Assembly: GCF_001425005.1 (NCBI RefSeq)
Contig: NZ_LMDB01000022.1
Span: forward strand, 63,264 to 127,263
From: Duganella sp. Root336D2
GTDB taxonomy: Bacteria > Pseudomonadota > Gammaproteobacteria > Burkholderiales > Burkholderiaceae_D
DNA: 64,000 nucleotides
Direction of reading: 5' to 3'
A model generated the notes under the pieces. It had not been told where the DNA came from. It saw nothing but the letters and a program-made list of their open reading frames with translations, and ran no database searches. The position numbers were made by a program, and so were the translations under genes. The stretch's first letter is position 1; each line of letters starts with the position of its first letter. This document shows, piece after piece, positions 24,632-32,825 of this stretch.

Positions 24632-25234
24632 ATGCACGAAACATCGACCGAACACCACACTGCAGAAGCTCTGATGGCCGCATTCCAGCGCGGCGCCGGA
24701 GTGCAACCAAACTGGCAACTGACGCCGGAATTCATGGAAATGCTGGGAAAACTGGTCGGCACCTCGATCAGCGGGGCGCATAGCCTGCTGCTGAATCGCG
24801 CTGAGCTCAAGCGCAACATCCACGCCGACGCCACCGTCGTCGTCGTGCGCAACAACAACCCCCTGAAGTTCCTGCCTGACAGCCAGGCTGCCAAGACCCA
24901 GATGCTGCGCAAGAAAATGCCTGGCTTCATGGGACCGGTGGAGGCGCTGGAAGATGCCTTCGCCGACCTGACTGCCCACCAGACATGCGTGAAGGCCGGC
25001 ATGGAAGGCGCCGTCGCGGAAGCGCTGGCGCGGGTATCGCCGCAAGCGGTCGAGGAGAAGCTGAAGCGCGGCGTGGTAGGCACCGTCCTGCCGATCGCGC
25101 GCAAGGCGGCCTTGTGGGACAGCTACCGTGCCCAGCACGCGGCCCTGCTCAAGGCAACCGACTCCGATTTCAACGGTACGCTGGGCGATGCTTTCCTGAG
25201 CGCTTACGAGCGCCGCCAGGACGAGATGGAATAA
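24632..25234 (+). CDS. TagH C-terminal domain protein without FHA domain (T6SS-associated)
   Basis: A 200-aa soluble protein matching the C-terminal domain of TagH/ImpI, the FHA protein of type VI secretion. Recognisable parts are LLLNRAELKRNIHADATVV, the core RNNNPLKFLPD (about 73-83), GFMGPVEALEDAFADLTAHQ and the end LGDAFLSAYERRQDEM. Full TagH proteins carry an N-terminal FHA phosphothreonine-binding domain of about 100 aa plus a linker; here it is absent and the start is clean (GGAG before the ATG). It is followed by a PP2C phosphatase (10 bp gap), then a kinase and a TssQ-like lipoprotein, all in one operon, so it probably works in that phospho-signalling set. No tss structural gene is in the window. 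Confidence 0.78.
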   Translation: MHETSTEHHTAEALMAAFQRGAGVQPNWQLTPEFMEMLGKLVGTSISGAHSLLLNRAELKRNIHADATVVVVRNNNPLKFLPDSQAAKTQMLRKKMPGFMGPVEALEDAFADLTAHQTCVKAGMEGAVAEALARVSPQAVEEKLKRGVVGTVLPIARKAALWDSYRAQHAALLKATDSDFNGTLGDAFLSAYERRQDEME

Positions 25235-25244
25235 GGAGTCAGCC

Positions 25245-26015
25245 ATGGCCGATATGCCCCAGCGCATTGCGCTCAGCGTCGCGGAAGTTACTTCCGTCGG
25301 CGGACGTGCATCCAACCAGGATGCTATTGGCCGTGCCGAGCGCGGTGAACTGGTGTGCTTCGTCGTCTCCGACGGAGCGGGCGGTCACGAGGGCGGCGAA
25401 GTCGCGGCCCAGACCGTGGTGCAAGCGGTCTTGTCCAACTTCGGCGAGCATCCCGCCTTCAGCGCCGACGCCACGCCGGCCATGGTGGCCGAAGCGGCGA
25501 TCGCGGTAGCACGCAGCAAAAGACAACGCCCCACGCTGCAGGGCATGAGCGCCACCGTGGCGCTGGCGCTGGTCGACCGTGCAGGCTCCCAGGCCACTTG
25601 GGCGCATATGGGCGACACCCGCATCTACCTGTTCCGCCGCGGGCGCCTGCTGCATGCCACGCGCGACCATAGCATGGTGCAACAGATGATTGACGCCGGG
25701 CTGGCCGCTGGGGCCGACCCGCGCAGCCATCCCAAGCGCAATGTGCTGTATGCTGCTATTGGCACTGAAAATGAAGTGCTGCCGTCCGTGATGCCGCCAA
25801 TGGCGCTGCGCGCGGGCGATGCAATCCTGATCTGCACCGACGGCCTGTGGGAATGGGTCGCCGAGCCGCAGATGGAGTTGTTGCTGGCGAAAGCAGGCAG
25901 CGCGCAAGAGTGGCTTTCCGCCATCTGCACCCTGGCCGACGAGCGCGCGGGCCTGGTGCATAAGGCGCGCGATAATTTCAGCGCTCAGGCAATTTTTATC
26001 GGTGAAGCTCCATGA
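25245..26015 (+). CDS. PP2C-family serine/threonine phosphatase (PppA-like)
   Basis: A 256-aa metal-dependent phosphatase. Metal-binding aspartates are in SNQDAIG, VVSDGAGGHEGGEVAA (about 42-57), ICTDGLWEWV (about 196) and the final DNF near 245. The fold is complete and no membrane part is present. In type VI secretion, PppA reverses phosphorylation by PpkA. The stop codon overlaps the kinase start by four bases (ATGA), so the opposing enzymes are made together. Confidence 0.9.
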   Translation: MADMPQRIALSVAEVTSVGGRASNQDAIGRAERGELVCFVVSDGAGGHEGGEVAAQTVVQAVLSNFGEHPAFSADATPAMVAEAAIAVARSKRQRPTLQGMSATVALALVDRAGSQATWAHMGDTRIYLFRRGRLLHATRDHSMVQQMIDAGLAAGADPRSHPKRNVLYAAIGTENEVLPSVMPPMALRAGDAILICTDGLWEWVAEPQMELLLAKAGSAQEWLSAICTLADERAGLVHKARDNFSAQAIFIGEAP

Positions 26016-27754
26016 ACAAAGCAGTCGAACTGCCTAACAGCCTGCCAATTGGCACCCGCATCGCGGAATTCGAGATCCGCGAAGTGATCGGGGAAGGCGG
26101 ATTCGGCATCGTCTACCTCGCCTTCGACCACTCGCTGCAACGCACGGTGGCGGTCAAGGAATACATGCCGTCGGCCCTGGCCGCCCGCGCCACCGACCAT
26201 ACGGTGACGGTGCGCTCCAAGCGCCACGCGGAAGCCTTCGGCGCCGGCTTGCGCAGCTTTATCAACGAAGCGCGCCTGCTGGCCCAATTCGACCACCCGG
26301 CGCTGGTCAAGGTGTACCGCTTCTGGGAGTCGCATGGCACTGCTTACATGGCCATGCGCTACTACGAAGGCCGCACCTTCAAGTCGGTGGTGCGCGACAA
26401 TCCGGAACTGGTGACCGAAGCATGGCTCAAGCGCCTGCTGCAGCCGGTGCTGGGCGCGCTGGAAGCGCTGTACGCGGCCAAGATCCTGCATCGCGACGTC
26501 TCGCCGGAAAACATCATGATCCAGCCCGATGGCCAGCCGGTACTGCTCGATTTCGGCGCCGCGCGCCAGATCGTGCAGGACATGGCGCAGTCGCTGACCG
26601 TGATCCTGAAGCCGGGCTTTGCACCGGTCGAGCAATACGCCGACGACGAATCGATGCGCCAGGGACCGTGGACCGATATCTATTCGCTGTCGGCCGTGAT
26701 GTATGCGGCGATCACCGGCAAGGCGCCGCCGGCAGCGGTGGCGCGCATGCTGAACGACCCGATCGAACCGCTGGCGATCAGCGGGCGCGAAGGCTACAGC
26801 AACCAGTTCCTGGAAGCGATCGACCGCGGCATGGCCGTGCGTCCGGAAATCCGTCCGCAATCGATCGCCGAATTTTCAGCGCTGCTTGGCCTTGATGCTG
26901 CCGCGCCGGCCGCCGCAACGCCTGCCGCCGACAGCGGCAATGCGCCAGCCGCAGCCGACGGCGCCGCCGAGGCCGCGCATGCCGGCGCAGCCGGTGACGC
27001 CAGCACTGCGACAGACAATGTACCGCGCCGCAACCGCCCCCGCACGCCTCGCAACGCCGAGAAGGGCGGATCCGCATCGGGCGAAGCCGGCGCCAGTTCG
27101 AGCCCGAGCGCAAGCTCGCCGTTTGATTCGGGCAACCGCTCCGGGCGCAACAAGGCCGGCAGCAAATCGGGCAAGCAGGCGGTCCCGGTTGCACGCAGCA
27201 CGCGCCCATCGAACAACATGATCGCCGGCGGTCTTTGCGTCCTGGCCTTGCTGGTTGGCGGCATCACGTGGTTTGCCGACGGCAGCCCGGTAAAGCCGGC
27301 CGCGCCGGAAGTAGCCAGCGCACAGGTGCCGGCAGCAAGCAGCGCAAGCGCTGAAGCGCCTGCCAGTGCAGTCCCGGCCAGCGCGCTGGCTGAGGCCGGC
27401 CCCCCTGCCGCAGAGCCGCAGGTTGCCGTTGCCGGCAGCAGCGCCAACGCATCCGCGTCGGCAGGTGCAGTACCGGCGGCCACGCCGGCGGAGCAAGCCG
27501 CACCGGGCACCGCCGCCGCGACTGCTGCAGCGCCTGCGCCGACTTCCGGCACGCTCAGCATCGCTGTGCAGCCGTGGGCTACAATTTACGTCGACGGTGT
27601 ACAGAAAGGCATCACACCGCCTTTGAAAAAACTGACGCTGCCTTTGGGCGAACATGAAGTTCGCCTCGAGAACCCCAACTTCCCAGCATATGTCCAGAAG
27701 GTCACTGTGGACGCCAGGAAGCCGGTCACCATCAAGCATGACTTTGGACAATGA
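26012..27754 (+). CDS. Membrane Ser/Thr protein kinase with C-terminal PEGA domain (PpkA-like)
   Basis: A 580-aa Hanks-type kinase. The N-terminal catalytic domain (about 14-280) has the glycine loop GEGGFGIVYLAF, the catalytic Lys in VAVKEYMPS, the loop ILHRDVSPENIM (Asp at about 165) and LDFGAARQ. A long Ala/Pro/Ser-rich linker (about 295-400) follows, then one membrane helix MIAGGLCVLALLVGGITWF (about 405-423), a second Ala-rich linker, and a PEGA-type domain at the end (GTLSIAVQPWATIYVDGV, about 513-580) on the periplasmic side. It is coupled on both sides by ATGA overlaps to the PP2C and lipoprotein genes. Targets are unknown; the TagH-like protein is a candidate. Confidence 0.92.
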   Translation: MNKAVELPNSLPIGTRIAEFEIREVIGEGGFGIVYLAFDHSLQRTVAVKEYMPSALAARATDHTVTVRSKRHAEAFGAGLRSFINEARLLAQFDHPALVKVYRFWESHGTAYMAMRYYEGRTFKSVVRDNPELVTEAWLKRLLQPVLGALEALYAAKILHRDVSPENIMIQPDGQPVLLDFGAARQIVQDMAQSLTVILKPGFAPVEQYADDESMRQGPWTDIYSLSAVMYAAITGKAPPAAVARMLNDPIEPLAISGREGYSNQFLEAIDRGMAVRPEIRPQSIAEFSALLGLDAAAPAAATPAADSGNAPAAADGAAEAAHAGAAGDASTATDNVPRRNRPRTPRNAEKGGSASGEAGASSSPSASSPFDSGNRSGRNKAGSKSGKQAVPVARSTRPSNNMIAGGLCVLALLVGGITWFADGSPVKPAAPEVASAQVPAASSASAEAPASAVPASALAEAGPPAAEPQVAVAGSSANASASAGAVPAATPAEQAAPGTAAATAAAPAPTSGTLSIAVQPWATIYVDGVQKGITPPLKKLTLPLGEHEVRLENPNFPAYVQKVTVDARKPVTIKHDFGQ

Positions 27755-28221
27755 AGAATAAGAGTTTCCTGATCGCCGCCGCGCTCTTGCTGGCTGGCTG
27801 CGAATCTTTCGGCCCGCTGCATGACAAGCCGGCACACGCTCCTGCCACTGCAAAAGAAGCGGCGCCGCCGCCGGTCAAAAAAGCACTTCCGCCTCCACCG
27901 CCAGCGGAGCCGGAAGTGCCGGACGCGCGCAAGGCGCTGGGCGCAGGTATCGAGATGTACAAGGCGGGTAATTTCAACGGCGCCATCAAGCAGCTCTCGG
28001 CGCCTGAACTGGCGAATGCCGATAAGCCGCTGCAGCTGGAAGCGATCAAATATACGGCCTTCAGCTACTGCGTCACCAACCGCGCCACCCAGTGCCGCCA
28101 GCAATTCGTCAAGGCCTTCAAGCTGGACAAGTCCTTCGACCTGAGCCCGGGCGAAAAGGGCCACCCGCTGTGGACGCCTTCGTTCGAACGCGCCCGCAAG
28201 GAAGCTGCAAAAAAAAAGTAA
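27751..28221 (+). CDS. TssQ-family T6SS-associated lipoprotein
   Basis: A 156-aa lipoprotein: signal with lipobox LLAGC (Cys17), a Pro/Ala-rich linker (about 25-55), then a TPR-like helical region ARKALGAGIEMYKAGNFNGA and ALKYTAF-like helices to about 140, and a basic tail ending in KKK. This matches the betaproteobacterial TssQ lipoproteins found in T6SS loci beside kinase and phosphatase genes. It overlaps the kinase stop (ATGA). It is probably anchored in the outer membrane facing the periplasm, where it could meet the kinase PEGA domain; that contact is inference. Confidence 0.75.
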   Translation: MKNKSFLIAAALLLAGCESFGPLHDKPAHAPATAKEAAPPPVKKALPPPPPAEPEVPDARKALGAGIEMYKAGNFNGAIKQLSAPELANADKPLQLEAIKYTAFSYCVTNRATQCRQQFVKAFKLDKSFDLSPGEKGHPLWTPSFERARKEAAKKK

Positions 28222-28224
28222 CTG

Positions 28225-28410
28225 CTAATGAACGACGCGCAATGACGGGGTGTGACGCAACAAGTTCATGATCTCGTCATCCCGGAAGCCGTTCTGCTTC
28301 AGGAAAATCCAGGCATGAATGCTGCCCGCCTCCACATTGATGCGCATGGCAATCTGGACGATGTCCTGCGTTTCGAATTCCGCGGCCGCCAGCTCTGTTC
28401 TGATTTTCAT
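28225..28410 (-). CDS. Small hypothetical protein (61 aa)
   Basis: Function not recognised. It converges on the TssQ gene, with three bases between the two stop codons. The product is soluble and helical (MKIRTELAAAEFETQDIVQI then IHAWIFLKQNGFRDDEIMNL). Codon use has the GC-rich third positions of real genes here, which is the main support. The ribosome-binding site is weak. It may be a small DNA- or protein-binding helical protein; no more can be said. Confidence 0.45.
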   Translation of the reverse strand: MKIRTELAAAEFETQDIVQIAMRINVEAGSIHAWIFLKQNGFRDDEIMNLLRHTPSLRVVH

Positions 28411-28562
28411 ATATTTGCTTTCGCGACAAGTTCGTTATTCCCGACGAACTCTCAAGAATATAGTCACACTTTCTCACGCAAATTTCCAACGAAAAGCGGG
28501 CTGGTGCGGCAAGCGCGCCACGTTGTAATACACTTGTCACAATCTTTACTTAGGCTGGCATC

Positions 28563-29372
28563 ATGATTTGGACAATGTTGAACAGTTGGTACGCGCGGCG
28601 CCTCATGTCGCGCTCACATCACCACAAAGCCCTCAAGGAGATACCGGCGGGACTTTACAGCTACTGGAAAAGCAGCGCGCCTCTCGAATACCACGGCATC
28701 CCGACAGATGCCGTTTTTTTTGCCCGCGCCACGATTGGCCTGCTCGACTTCTTCGACTGTGCCGCGCAGGATGGCAAACCCTGTGCCCTGCCATCCAAAG
28801 CCGCCGACTCGGTGTGGCATGCCTGGCTGCGTTTATCCCCGCTCAAGCTCGAAGCATTCTGCCGCAAGCACTTTGGCCGCGTGGTGCCGCATGTGGAAGG
28901 CGCCGCAATGGGCGGCAACCTGGATGAAGCGCTGGCGGTCTGCCTGGTGCGGGCGCGCCTGGCCGAATGCCTGAATCCCGAAGGGCCGCGACTGCCGTCG
29001 CTGTTCTTGCTGGATAAGAAGTTGAAGATGCCGTCCGGCTTCGGCTACTCGGTCAAGCGCGGCCAGCCCGGCTACAGCCAACTCGATGCACAAGGCCGGT
29101 TCGACTCGGACATCCAATGCCCGCCGCAGATGGCGGCGGCCGGCCTGCTGACGGCGGGCCTCATCACGGCCTCCCAGTTCGACGACTTCGAACAGCGCGC
29201 GCGGCAGCAGGCTTCCAGCAGCAGCGACAGCAGCAGCGGCAGCAGTTGCGGCTCAGGCTGCGGCAGTTCGGTTGACTGCAGCAGTGATTCCTCCAGTTCC
29301 AGTTGCGACAGCGGAGGCAGCAGCTGCGGAAGCAGCTGTGGCAGCAGTTGCGGCGGCGGAGGCGGCGACTGA
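28563..29372 (+). CDS. DUF1399-like protein with Cys/Ser/Gly-rich C-terminal tail
   Basis: A 269-aa soluble protein. The middle contains SKAADSVWHAWLRLSPLKLE followed by FCRKHFGRVVPHVEG, resembling the VDxxWHxxL...FC...FG..HxP pattern of glycine-rich (DUF1399-like) proteins. The last 53 residues (about 217-269) are almost only Ser, Cys, Gly and Asp with eight cysteines in SCGS/SCGG-type repeats and a final GGGGGD. No signal peptide is seen, so the cysteines are probably reduced and could bind metal. The start may instead be the ATG at 28605. It stands alone; its function is unknown. Confidence 0.7.
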   Translation: MIWTMLNSWYARRLMSRSHHHKALKEIPAGLYSYWKSSAPLEYHGIPTDAVFFARATIGLLDFFDCAAQDGKPCALPSKAADSVWHAWLRLSPLKLEAFCRKHFGRVVPHVEGAAMGGNLDEALAVCLVRARLAECLNPEGPRLPSLFLLDKKLKMPSGFGYSVKRGQPGYSQLDAQGRFDSDIQCPPQMAAAGLLTAGLITASQFDDFEQRARQQASSSSDSSSGSSCGSGCGSSVDCSSDSSSSSCDSGGSSCGSSCGSSCGGGGGD

Positions 29373-29387
29373 TTGAACGGCTGAGTT

Positions 29388-29425
29388 CGTGTCACACCAT
29401 GGGGTCACACCCCAAGTGTGACACG
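29388..29425. terminator. Nested inverted repeat at a convergent gene junction
   Basis: CGTGTCACAC (29388-29397) pairs perfectly with GTGTGACACG (29416-29425). Inside, TGGGGT (29400-29405) pairs with ACCCCA (29409-29414) around a CAC loop. The element lies between two genes that converge on it, so a two-way terminator or a REP-like dispersed repeat is likely. A weaker sequence with the same GGGGTCA core lies at the convergent junction 6459-6482. Confidence 0.5.
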
Positions 29426-29447
29426 GGCTGAACTGTACTTGGAAATA

Positions 29448-30302
29448 TCAGGCGGGGCCGGTGGCGACGGGGCGGGTGCTGTCGGCGCACCATTCGGACC
29501 AGGAGCCGGGATACAGGGCGGCGCCCGGCAGGCCGGCGATTTCCAGCGCGAGCAGGTTGTGGCAGGCGGTGACGCCGGAGCCGCATTGCATGACGGCGCC
29601 AACCGGCGCACCCACTACCGGCGTCAGTTCCTGCTTCAGCGCGGCGCCGTCTTTGAAGCGGCCGTCGGCTTGCAGGTTGTCTTTGAAGAAGCGGTTGCGC
29701 GCGCCGGGAATGTGGCCGCCCACCGGGTCTATCGTTTCGTTCTCGCCGCGGAAGCGGTCGTTGGCGCGGGCGTCGACTACTTGCAGGCGTTTTACCCCGA
29801 GGTTTTCAAGCAGCTCGGCTGCCGACACTGTGCGCACCAGGGCTGCCTTGTCGGCGAGCTTGCCGCGCGGGCGTTCGGCGACCGACGTGACCAAAGGCTG
29901 GCCGGCGGCGCTCCATGCGGCCAGGCCGCCGTCCAGCACCGCCGCTGCGCCATGGCCAACCCAGCGCAGCAGCCACCACAGGCGCGCCGCGTACATGCCG
30001 CCGTGCGCATCGTAGGCGACAACTTGCGTATCGTCGTTGATGCCCCAGCGGCGCAGGGTTTCCAGCAGCGCGGCGCGGTCCGGCAAGGGGTGGCGGCCAC
30101 GGAACACGCCATCGCTACCCGTCTTGGGACCCGACAGGTCGGTGTCGATATTGGCGAATTGCGCGTTTTCGATATGACCTTCGGCAAAGGCGTTGCGGCC
30201 GAAGTCCGGATTCATCAGGTCGTGGCGGCAATCGAGGATGACCCACTGCGGGTCGGACAGGTGCTGCGAAAGGGTGTTGGCGTCGATCAGGGTAGTGAAC
30301 AT
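29448..30302 (-). CDS. sseA: Sulfurtransferase, 3-mercaptopyruvate type (two rhodanese domains)
   Basis: A 284-aa protein of two rhodanese modules. The N-terminal inactive one contains WVILDCRHDL and EGHIENAQFANIDTDLSG, and the C-terminal one has the active loop CGSGVTAC (catalytic Cys at about 238). The CGSGV loop is typical of 3-mercaptopyruvate sulfurtransferase; thiosulfate sulfurtransferases more often have CRKGV. It moves sulfane sulfur to cyanide or thiol acceptors in the cytoplasm. It lies 9 bp after the EamA gene and is probably co-transcribed with it. Confidence 0.92.
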   Translation of the reverse strand: MFTTLIDANTLSQHLSDPQWVILDCRHDLMNPDFGRNAFAEGHIENAQFANIDTDLSGPKTGSDGVFRGRHPLPDRAALLETLRRWGINDDTQVVAYDAHGGMYAARLWWLLRWVGHGAAAVLDGGLAAWSAAGQPLVTSVAERPRGKLADKAALVRTVSAAELLENLGVKRLQVVDARANDRFRGENETIDPVGGHIPGARNRFFKDNLQADGRFKDGAALKQELTPVVGAPVGAVMQCGSGVTACHNLLALEIAGLPGAALYPGSWSEWCADSTRPVATGPA

Positions 30303-30311
30303 GCGTGGTCC

Positions 30312-31226
30312 TTATACTTCGCTGGCAATCGGGTCGGTTTCGGAAATGGCCTTGCCACGTTCCGTGCTGCGGGTATTGTAGAACGTCGCGGCCACACCGG
30401 ACAGCAGGATGATCGCGATGCCCACCCAGCTTAGCCAGCCGAAGCTGTCGCTGAACAGCAGCACGCCCCAGAAGCTGGAGAACACAATCCCGGTGTACTG
30501 CAGGTTGGCTACCACCAGCGTCTTGCCGAGGCGGTAGGCGCGCGTCATCGCCACTTGTGCGGCGGTGGCGCACAGGCCAATTCCCAGGATCAGCAGCACG
30601 CCGCGTGCGTTGTCCAGCGGGTGCCAGTTCCATCCGCTTTCCAGCAGGTGTCCGCTGAAGCCGGCAAAGAAATTGGTGACGCTGAAAAAGAACACCACGC
30701 GCGACTCGGGTTCGCCGGCCAGGCCAAGCTTGCGCACCTGCATATAGGCCATGGCCGACAGCACGGAGGAACCGAGCGCCATCAGGGCGGGGCCGAGCTG
30801 GTTGGCGTCGAAGGCCGGTTGCAGCAGGCAGGTGACGCCGACAAAGCTCATGCCGACCGCCAGGATCAGCGGCCATTCGACGCGGTTTTTCCGGTGCCAC
30901 CAGCCATGGCCGAACAGCCACACGGCGATCCAGATCGGCGCCATGTAATTGAGCGTCATGGCCGTGGCCAGGGGCAGCTTGGCGATGGTGTAGTACCAGA
31001 TCCAGAGCGAAAGTACGCCGACCGCGCCGCGCCACAAGTGGGCCAGCGGCATGGTGGTCTTGAGGGTGCCGCGCTGCAGGCGCAGCATGGTGAACAGGAT
31101 GACCATGCCGATCACCCCGCGGTACATCACCATTTCGGAAACGCTGAATTCACCGGACGCCAGTTTCACGCACACCCCCATGGCGGCGAACAGGAAACTG
31201 GCAACTAACATCCAGAGTGATTGCAT
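30312..31226 (-). CDS. EamA/DMT-family transporter
   Basis: A 304-aa membrane protein with ten predicted helices in two EamA repeats (first about 5-140, second about 150-290). Recognisable parts are SLWMLVASFLFAAMGVCVK, MYRGVIGMVILF and the repeat junction VGVTCLLQPAFD. The start is the ATG at 31226, which overlaps the stop of the Rieske gene as TGATG, so translation is coupled to that oxygenase. This suggests it moves a substrate or product of the oxygenase, but the compound is unknown. Confidence 0.87.
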   Translation of the reverse strand: MQSLWMLVASFLFAAMGVCVKLASGEFSVSEMVMYRGVIGMVILFTMLRLQRGTLKTTMPLAHLWRGAVGVLSLWIWYYTIAKLPLATAMTLNYMAPIWIAVWLFGHGWWHRKNRVEWPLILAVGMSFVGVTCLLQPAFDANQLGPALMALGSSVLSAMAYMQVRKLGLAGEPESRVVFFFSVTNFFAGFSGHLLESGWNWHPLDNARGVLLILGIGLCATAAQVAMTRAYRLGKTLVVANLQYTGIVFSSFWGVLLFSDSFGWLSWVGIAIILLSGVAATFYNTRSTERGKAISETDPIASEV

Positions 31227-32326
31227 CAGGTGTCCAGTTTGCTCCGGTACCATTCATGGAAGTGCTGCATGCCGTCTTCCATCGGTGATTGATACGGCCC
31301 GGCGTCGTTCTCGCCGCGCTCCATCAGGATCTTGCGCCCGGCGTCCATGCGGGCGCCGATTTCATCGTCCTCGACGCAGGTTTCCATATAGGCTGCGCGT
31401 TCGGCTTCGATGAATTCGCGCTCGAACAGCACGATTTCTTCCGGATAGTAGAACTCCACCACGTTGCGGGTGCGGTTCGGGCCTTCCGGCCACAGGGTCG
31501 AGACCACCAGCACGTGCGGGTACCACTCGACCATGATGTTCGGGTACAGGGTGAGCCAGATCGCGCCGTGCTTCGGCGGCTCGCCGTTGCGGAACTTGAG
31601 CAGCTGCTCGTGCCATGCCTGGTAGGTGTCGGAGCCTGACTTCTTCAGGCCGCGGTTCACGCCCACCGTCTGCACGCTGTAGTCCCGGCCGAATTCCCAG
31701 CGCAGGTCGTCGCAGGTGACGAAGCTGCCCAGGCCGGGGTGGAACGGCTCGACGTGGTAGTCCTCCAGGTAGACCTCGATGAAGGTCTTCCAGTTGTAGT
31801 CGCAGTGGTGCACTTCCACGTGGTCCAGCATGTAGCCGCTGAAATCCAGGTCCTTGGTGACCGACAGGCTACCCAGCTTTTCCATGACGTCGTAGCCGTT
31901 CTGCTCGAACAGCAGGCCGTTCCAGCTTTGCAGCTTGGCCTTCGGCAGGTTCAGGCACGGGGTGTCCGGGAAGTGCGGGGCGCCAATCAGCTCGCCTTTC
32001 AGGTCGTAGGTCCAGCGGTGCAGCGGGCAGACGATGGTATCTGCATTGCCGCGGCCATTGAACATCAGCGCCTGGCGATGGCGGCAGACATTGGACAGCA
32101 GTTCGATACCGTTGGCATTGCGAACCAGCATGCGGCCTTCATTTTCAGCCGCCAGCGTGGCAAAGTCGCCGATATTCGGCACCATCAGCTCGTGGCCGAC
32201 GTAGCGCGGGCCTTTCTTGAACAGTTCCTGCATTTCACGCTGCAGCAGCGTTTCGTCAAAATAGACGGTGACCGGAAGTTGCGCGTTGGAACGCGCCAGC
32301 TTGGCGTGGCTACCCAGATCGGACAT
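31226..32326 (-). CDS. Rieske-type aromatic ring-hydroxylating oxygenase, alpha subunit
   Basis: A 366-aa non-haem iron oxygenase. The Rieske [2Fe-2S] site is CRHRQ...CPLHRW (about residues 82-104, CxH-x17-CxxH). The mononuclear iron site follows in the C-terminal catalytic domain as EVYLEDYHVEPFHPG (about 185-199), with two His. There is no beta subunit, ferredoxin or reductase gene adjacent, so electrons must come from elsewhere. Single-subunit members act on choline-like, aromatic or sterol-like compounds; the substrate cannot be told. The coupled EamA gene downstream may handle the same compound. The 258-bp region upstream is shared with divergent xseB. Confidence 0.88.
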   Translation of the reverse strand: MSDLGSHAKLARSNAQLPVTVYFDETLLQREMQELFKKGPRYVGHELMVPNIGDFATLAAENEGRMLVRNANGIELLSNVCRHRQALMFNGRGNADTIVCPLHRWTYDLKGELIGAPHFPDTPCLNLPKAKLQSWNGLLFEQNGYDVMEKLGSLSVTKDLDFSGYMLDHVEVHHCDYNWKTFIEVYLEDYHVEPFHPGLGSFVTCDDLRWEFGRDYSVQTVGVNRGLKKSGSDTYQAWHEQLLKFRNGEPPKHGAIWLTLYPNIMVEWYPHVLVVSTLWPEGPNRTRNVVEFYYPEEIVLFEREFIEAERAAYMETCVEDDEIGARMDAGRKILMERGENDAGPYQSPMEDGMQHFHEWYRSKLDT

Positions 32327-32585
32327 CCAAACCCCCCTTAATTAAATAATCAAACCAAGAAGAGAAAGATCCGCAAAGACCTGAATTCAGATAATAAAAA
32401 CGGTATTTCGGACAGAACCGGAGATTATAGCGTGAAACAGGCTATCTTCGCTGAACTATCTGGGGCGGGGCGCGCGACAGTCAATGTGAAAGTAATTGCA
32501 ACGTTTCCAGCGGATTAGAGGCCGCTTTTTAGACCGGATACAGGAGTTTGTTCTAAAATAGCGGGCTACACTCAAGTTATATGCC
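32327..32585. promoter_or_regulatory. Divergent promoter region between the Rieske gene and xseB
   Basis: This 259-bp region has no gene. It is AT-richer than its flanks near 32340-32410, close to the Rieske start. On the xseB side, TAAAAT (32554-32559) is a fair -10 box about 27 bases before the xseB start, but a matching -35 is not clear. No strong palindrome was seen. Confidence 0.4.
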
Positions 32586-32825
32586 ATGTCCAAGAAAATG
32601 AATGCGCCCGCCACCTTCGAGGAAGCGATGGCCGAACTGGCCCAGCTGGTCAGCCAGATGGAAGCCGGTCAACTGCCGCTGGAAGCTTCGGTGGCAGCCT
32701 ATGCCCGCGGCTCCGAGCTGGTGAAATTCTGTGCCGGACAGCTCGACAAAGTCGAAGCCCAGGTCAAGGTGCTGGAAGGCGATATGCTCAAGCCATTCGC
32801 CGAAGGCGAGGAGGCCGTCCAATGA
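32586..32825 (+). CDS. xseB: Exodeoxyribonuclease VII small subunit
   Basis: A 79-aa subunit of the ExoVII nuclease that degrades single-stranded DNA. The typical [20 protein letters not shown] and [19 protein letters not shown] segments form the two-helix fold of the family. It heads the xseB-ispA-dxs operon and overlaps ispA by four bases (ATGA). The large subunit xseA is elsewhere, as is common. Confidence 0.93.
   Translation: MSKKMNAPATFEEAMAELAQLVSQMEAGQLPLEASVAAYARGSELVKFCAGQLDKVEAQVKVLEGDMLKPFAEGEEAVQ

Noticed and set aside
29210..29372. Cys/Ser/Gly tail considered as a RiPP precursor core
   Set aside because: It is fused to a 215-aa domain, with no leader-type cleavage motif and no modification enzyme nearby.
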